The notes beneath the pieces were generated by a model. The model ran no database searches, was not told the DNA's origin, and saw nothing but the letters and a program-made list of their open reading frames with translations. Below are positions 6,607 through 6,788 of a DNA stretch of 6,788 bases, piece after piece. A program made the translations under genes and the position numbers. The DNA is from an uncultured Comamonadaceae bacterium (GTDB taxonomy: Bacteria; Pseudomonadota; Gammaproteobacteria; Burkholderiales; Burkholderiaceae): the NCBI GenBank assembly GCA_946482595.1, contig CAMLSD010000170.1, positions 1-6,788 of the forward strand, given 5' to 3'. The first letter of the stretch is position 1. Each line of letters opens with the position of its first letter.

Positions 6607-6639
6607 CAAGGAAACTTGGGGCGGCCCGGCGTTTCCTTG
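6607..6639. repeat. Strong stem-loop in the leader of hipBA module 2
   Basis: Perfect 9-bp arms CAAGGAAAC (6607-6615) and GTTTCCTTG (6631-6639) around a 15-nt GC-rich loop. It lies 68-100 bp upstream of the hipB start and would be in the mRNA if transcription starts at the promoter near 6744. The arms contain AGGAA and TTCCT, the module 2 half-sites, in diverging order. It could be an attenuator or stability element, a variant repressor site, or a terminator remnant; there is no T-tract. Confidence 0.5.
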
Positions 6640-6676
6640 TGAATCTTCTTGGCTGCACGGTTTGGGTCAACGATCG

Positions 6677-6694
6677 TTCCTACGATCAAAGGAA
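6677..6694 (+). promoter_or_regulatory. HipB-type operator-like site 1 (module 2)
   Basis: TTCCT-ACGATCAA-AGGAA with perfect arms. It overlaps a second dyad, GATCGT-TCCT-ACGATC (6672-6687). On the minus strand its core closely matches the partial site 3. Confidence 0.65.
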
Positions 6695-6726
6695 TGATGG
6701 TGGGTCAAAAGCCTGCAGTTTTCAAA

Positions 6727-6744
6727 TTCCTACAAACGCAGGAA
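6727..6744 (+). promoter_or_regulatory. HipB-type operator-like site 2 (module 2)
   Basis: TTCCT-ACAAACGC-AGGAA; the dyad extends to AATTCC-N10-GGAATT (6725-6746). It starts exactly 50 bp after site 1 and overlaps the candidate -10 of the hipB promoter. Confidence 0.7.
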
Positions 6745-6772
6745 TTATGTATCCCAACTGCCCAGCAAGCCA
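6744..6772 (-). promoter_or_regulatory. Candidate promoter of hipBA module 2
   Basis: Minus-strand -10 CATAAT (6749-6744, 5 of 6 matches, the same hexamer as in module 1) with a 17-bp spacer to a poor -35, TGGCTT. It lies between operators 2 and 3, and the start would fall in operator 2, leaving a leader of about 200 nt. An alternative is TTGACC (6670-6665) with AAGATT (6647-6642) at 17 bp spacing, which has a better -35 but a poor -10. Confidence 0.3.
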
Positions 6773-6776
6773 GTTA

Positions 6777-6788
6777 TTCCTTTGTACG
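6777..6788 (+). promoter_or_regulatory. HipB-type operator-like site 3 (module 2), cut by window edge
   Basis: TTCCT followed by TTGTACG, again exactly 50 bp after the previous site. It matches the minus-strand reading of site 1 (TTCCT-TTGATCG) at 10 of 12 bases. The right arm AGGAA is expected at 6790-6794, outside the window. Confidence 0.5.

Noticed and set aside
6594..6639. Intrinsic terminator of a gene entering from the right
   Set aside because: Neither the palindrome nor the stem-loop is followed by a T-run on either strand, and no gene ends here.

Overview
This is a GC-rich window with dense coding, GTG starts and Ala/Arg-rich proteins. It fits a high-GC proteobacterium, most likely Betaproteobacteria of the Burkholderiales type. 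That placement rests on composition and protein style only, not on a marker gene.

Layout. (1) Positions 1-2238, minus strand, hold part of an efflux operon: a MacA/RND-type periplasmic adaptor (952-2238), followed after a short gap by an FtsX/MacB/LolC-type ABC permease that runs off the left edge (1-941). (2) Positions 2312-2647, minus strand, hold a small GIY-YIG-like protein. (3) Positions 2698-4528, plus strand, hold a complete HipBA toxin-antitoxin module: four operator-like repeats, a promoter, the HTH antitoxin hipB (2808-3149) and the Ser/Thr-kinase-fold toxin hipA (3149-4528). (4) Positions 4529-4714 are a gene-free gap between convergent genes with one imperfect hairpin. (5) Positions 4715-6539, minus strand, hold a second, clearly different HipBA module: hipB (6180-6539) and hipA (4715-6187). 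(6) Positions 6540-6788 are the control region of module 2, with two complete operator-like repeats, a third cut by the window edge, and a strong leader hairpin.

The main finding is two non-identical HipBA modules placed tail to tail, each with its own operator array. In module 1 four 18-bp sites follow NGTCC-N8-RGWCN (best form TGTCC-N8-GGACA). They are spaced 30, 33 and 30 bp apart, their N8 core is also conserved, and their orientation alternates. In module 2 the sites are TTCCT-N8-AGGAA, repeated at exact 50-bp steps. Both keep the 5-N8-5 geometry known for the E. coli HipB operator (TATCC-N8-GGATA) but with different half-sites, which suggests two independently autoregulated systems. Both toxins keep the phosphorylatable Ser loop, ATP-binding Lys, catalytic Asp/Asn and metal-binding Asp, so both look active. 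Their N-terminal domains belong to different HipA subfamilies, which argues against a recent duplication.

No rRNA, tRNA, CRISPR array, transposase or integrase was seen.
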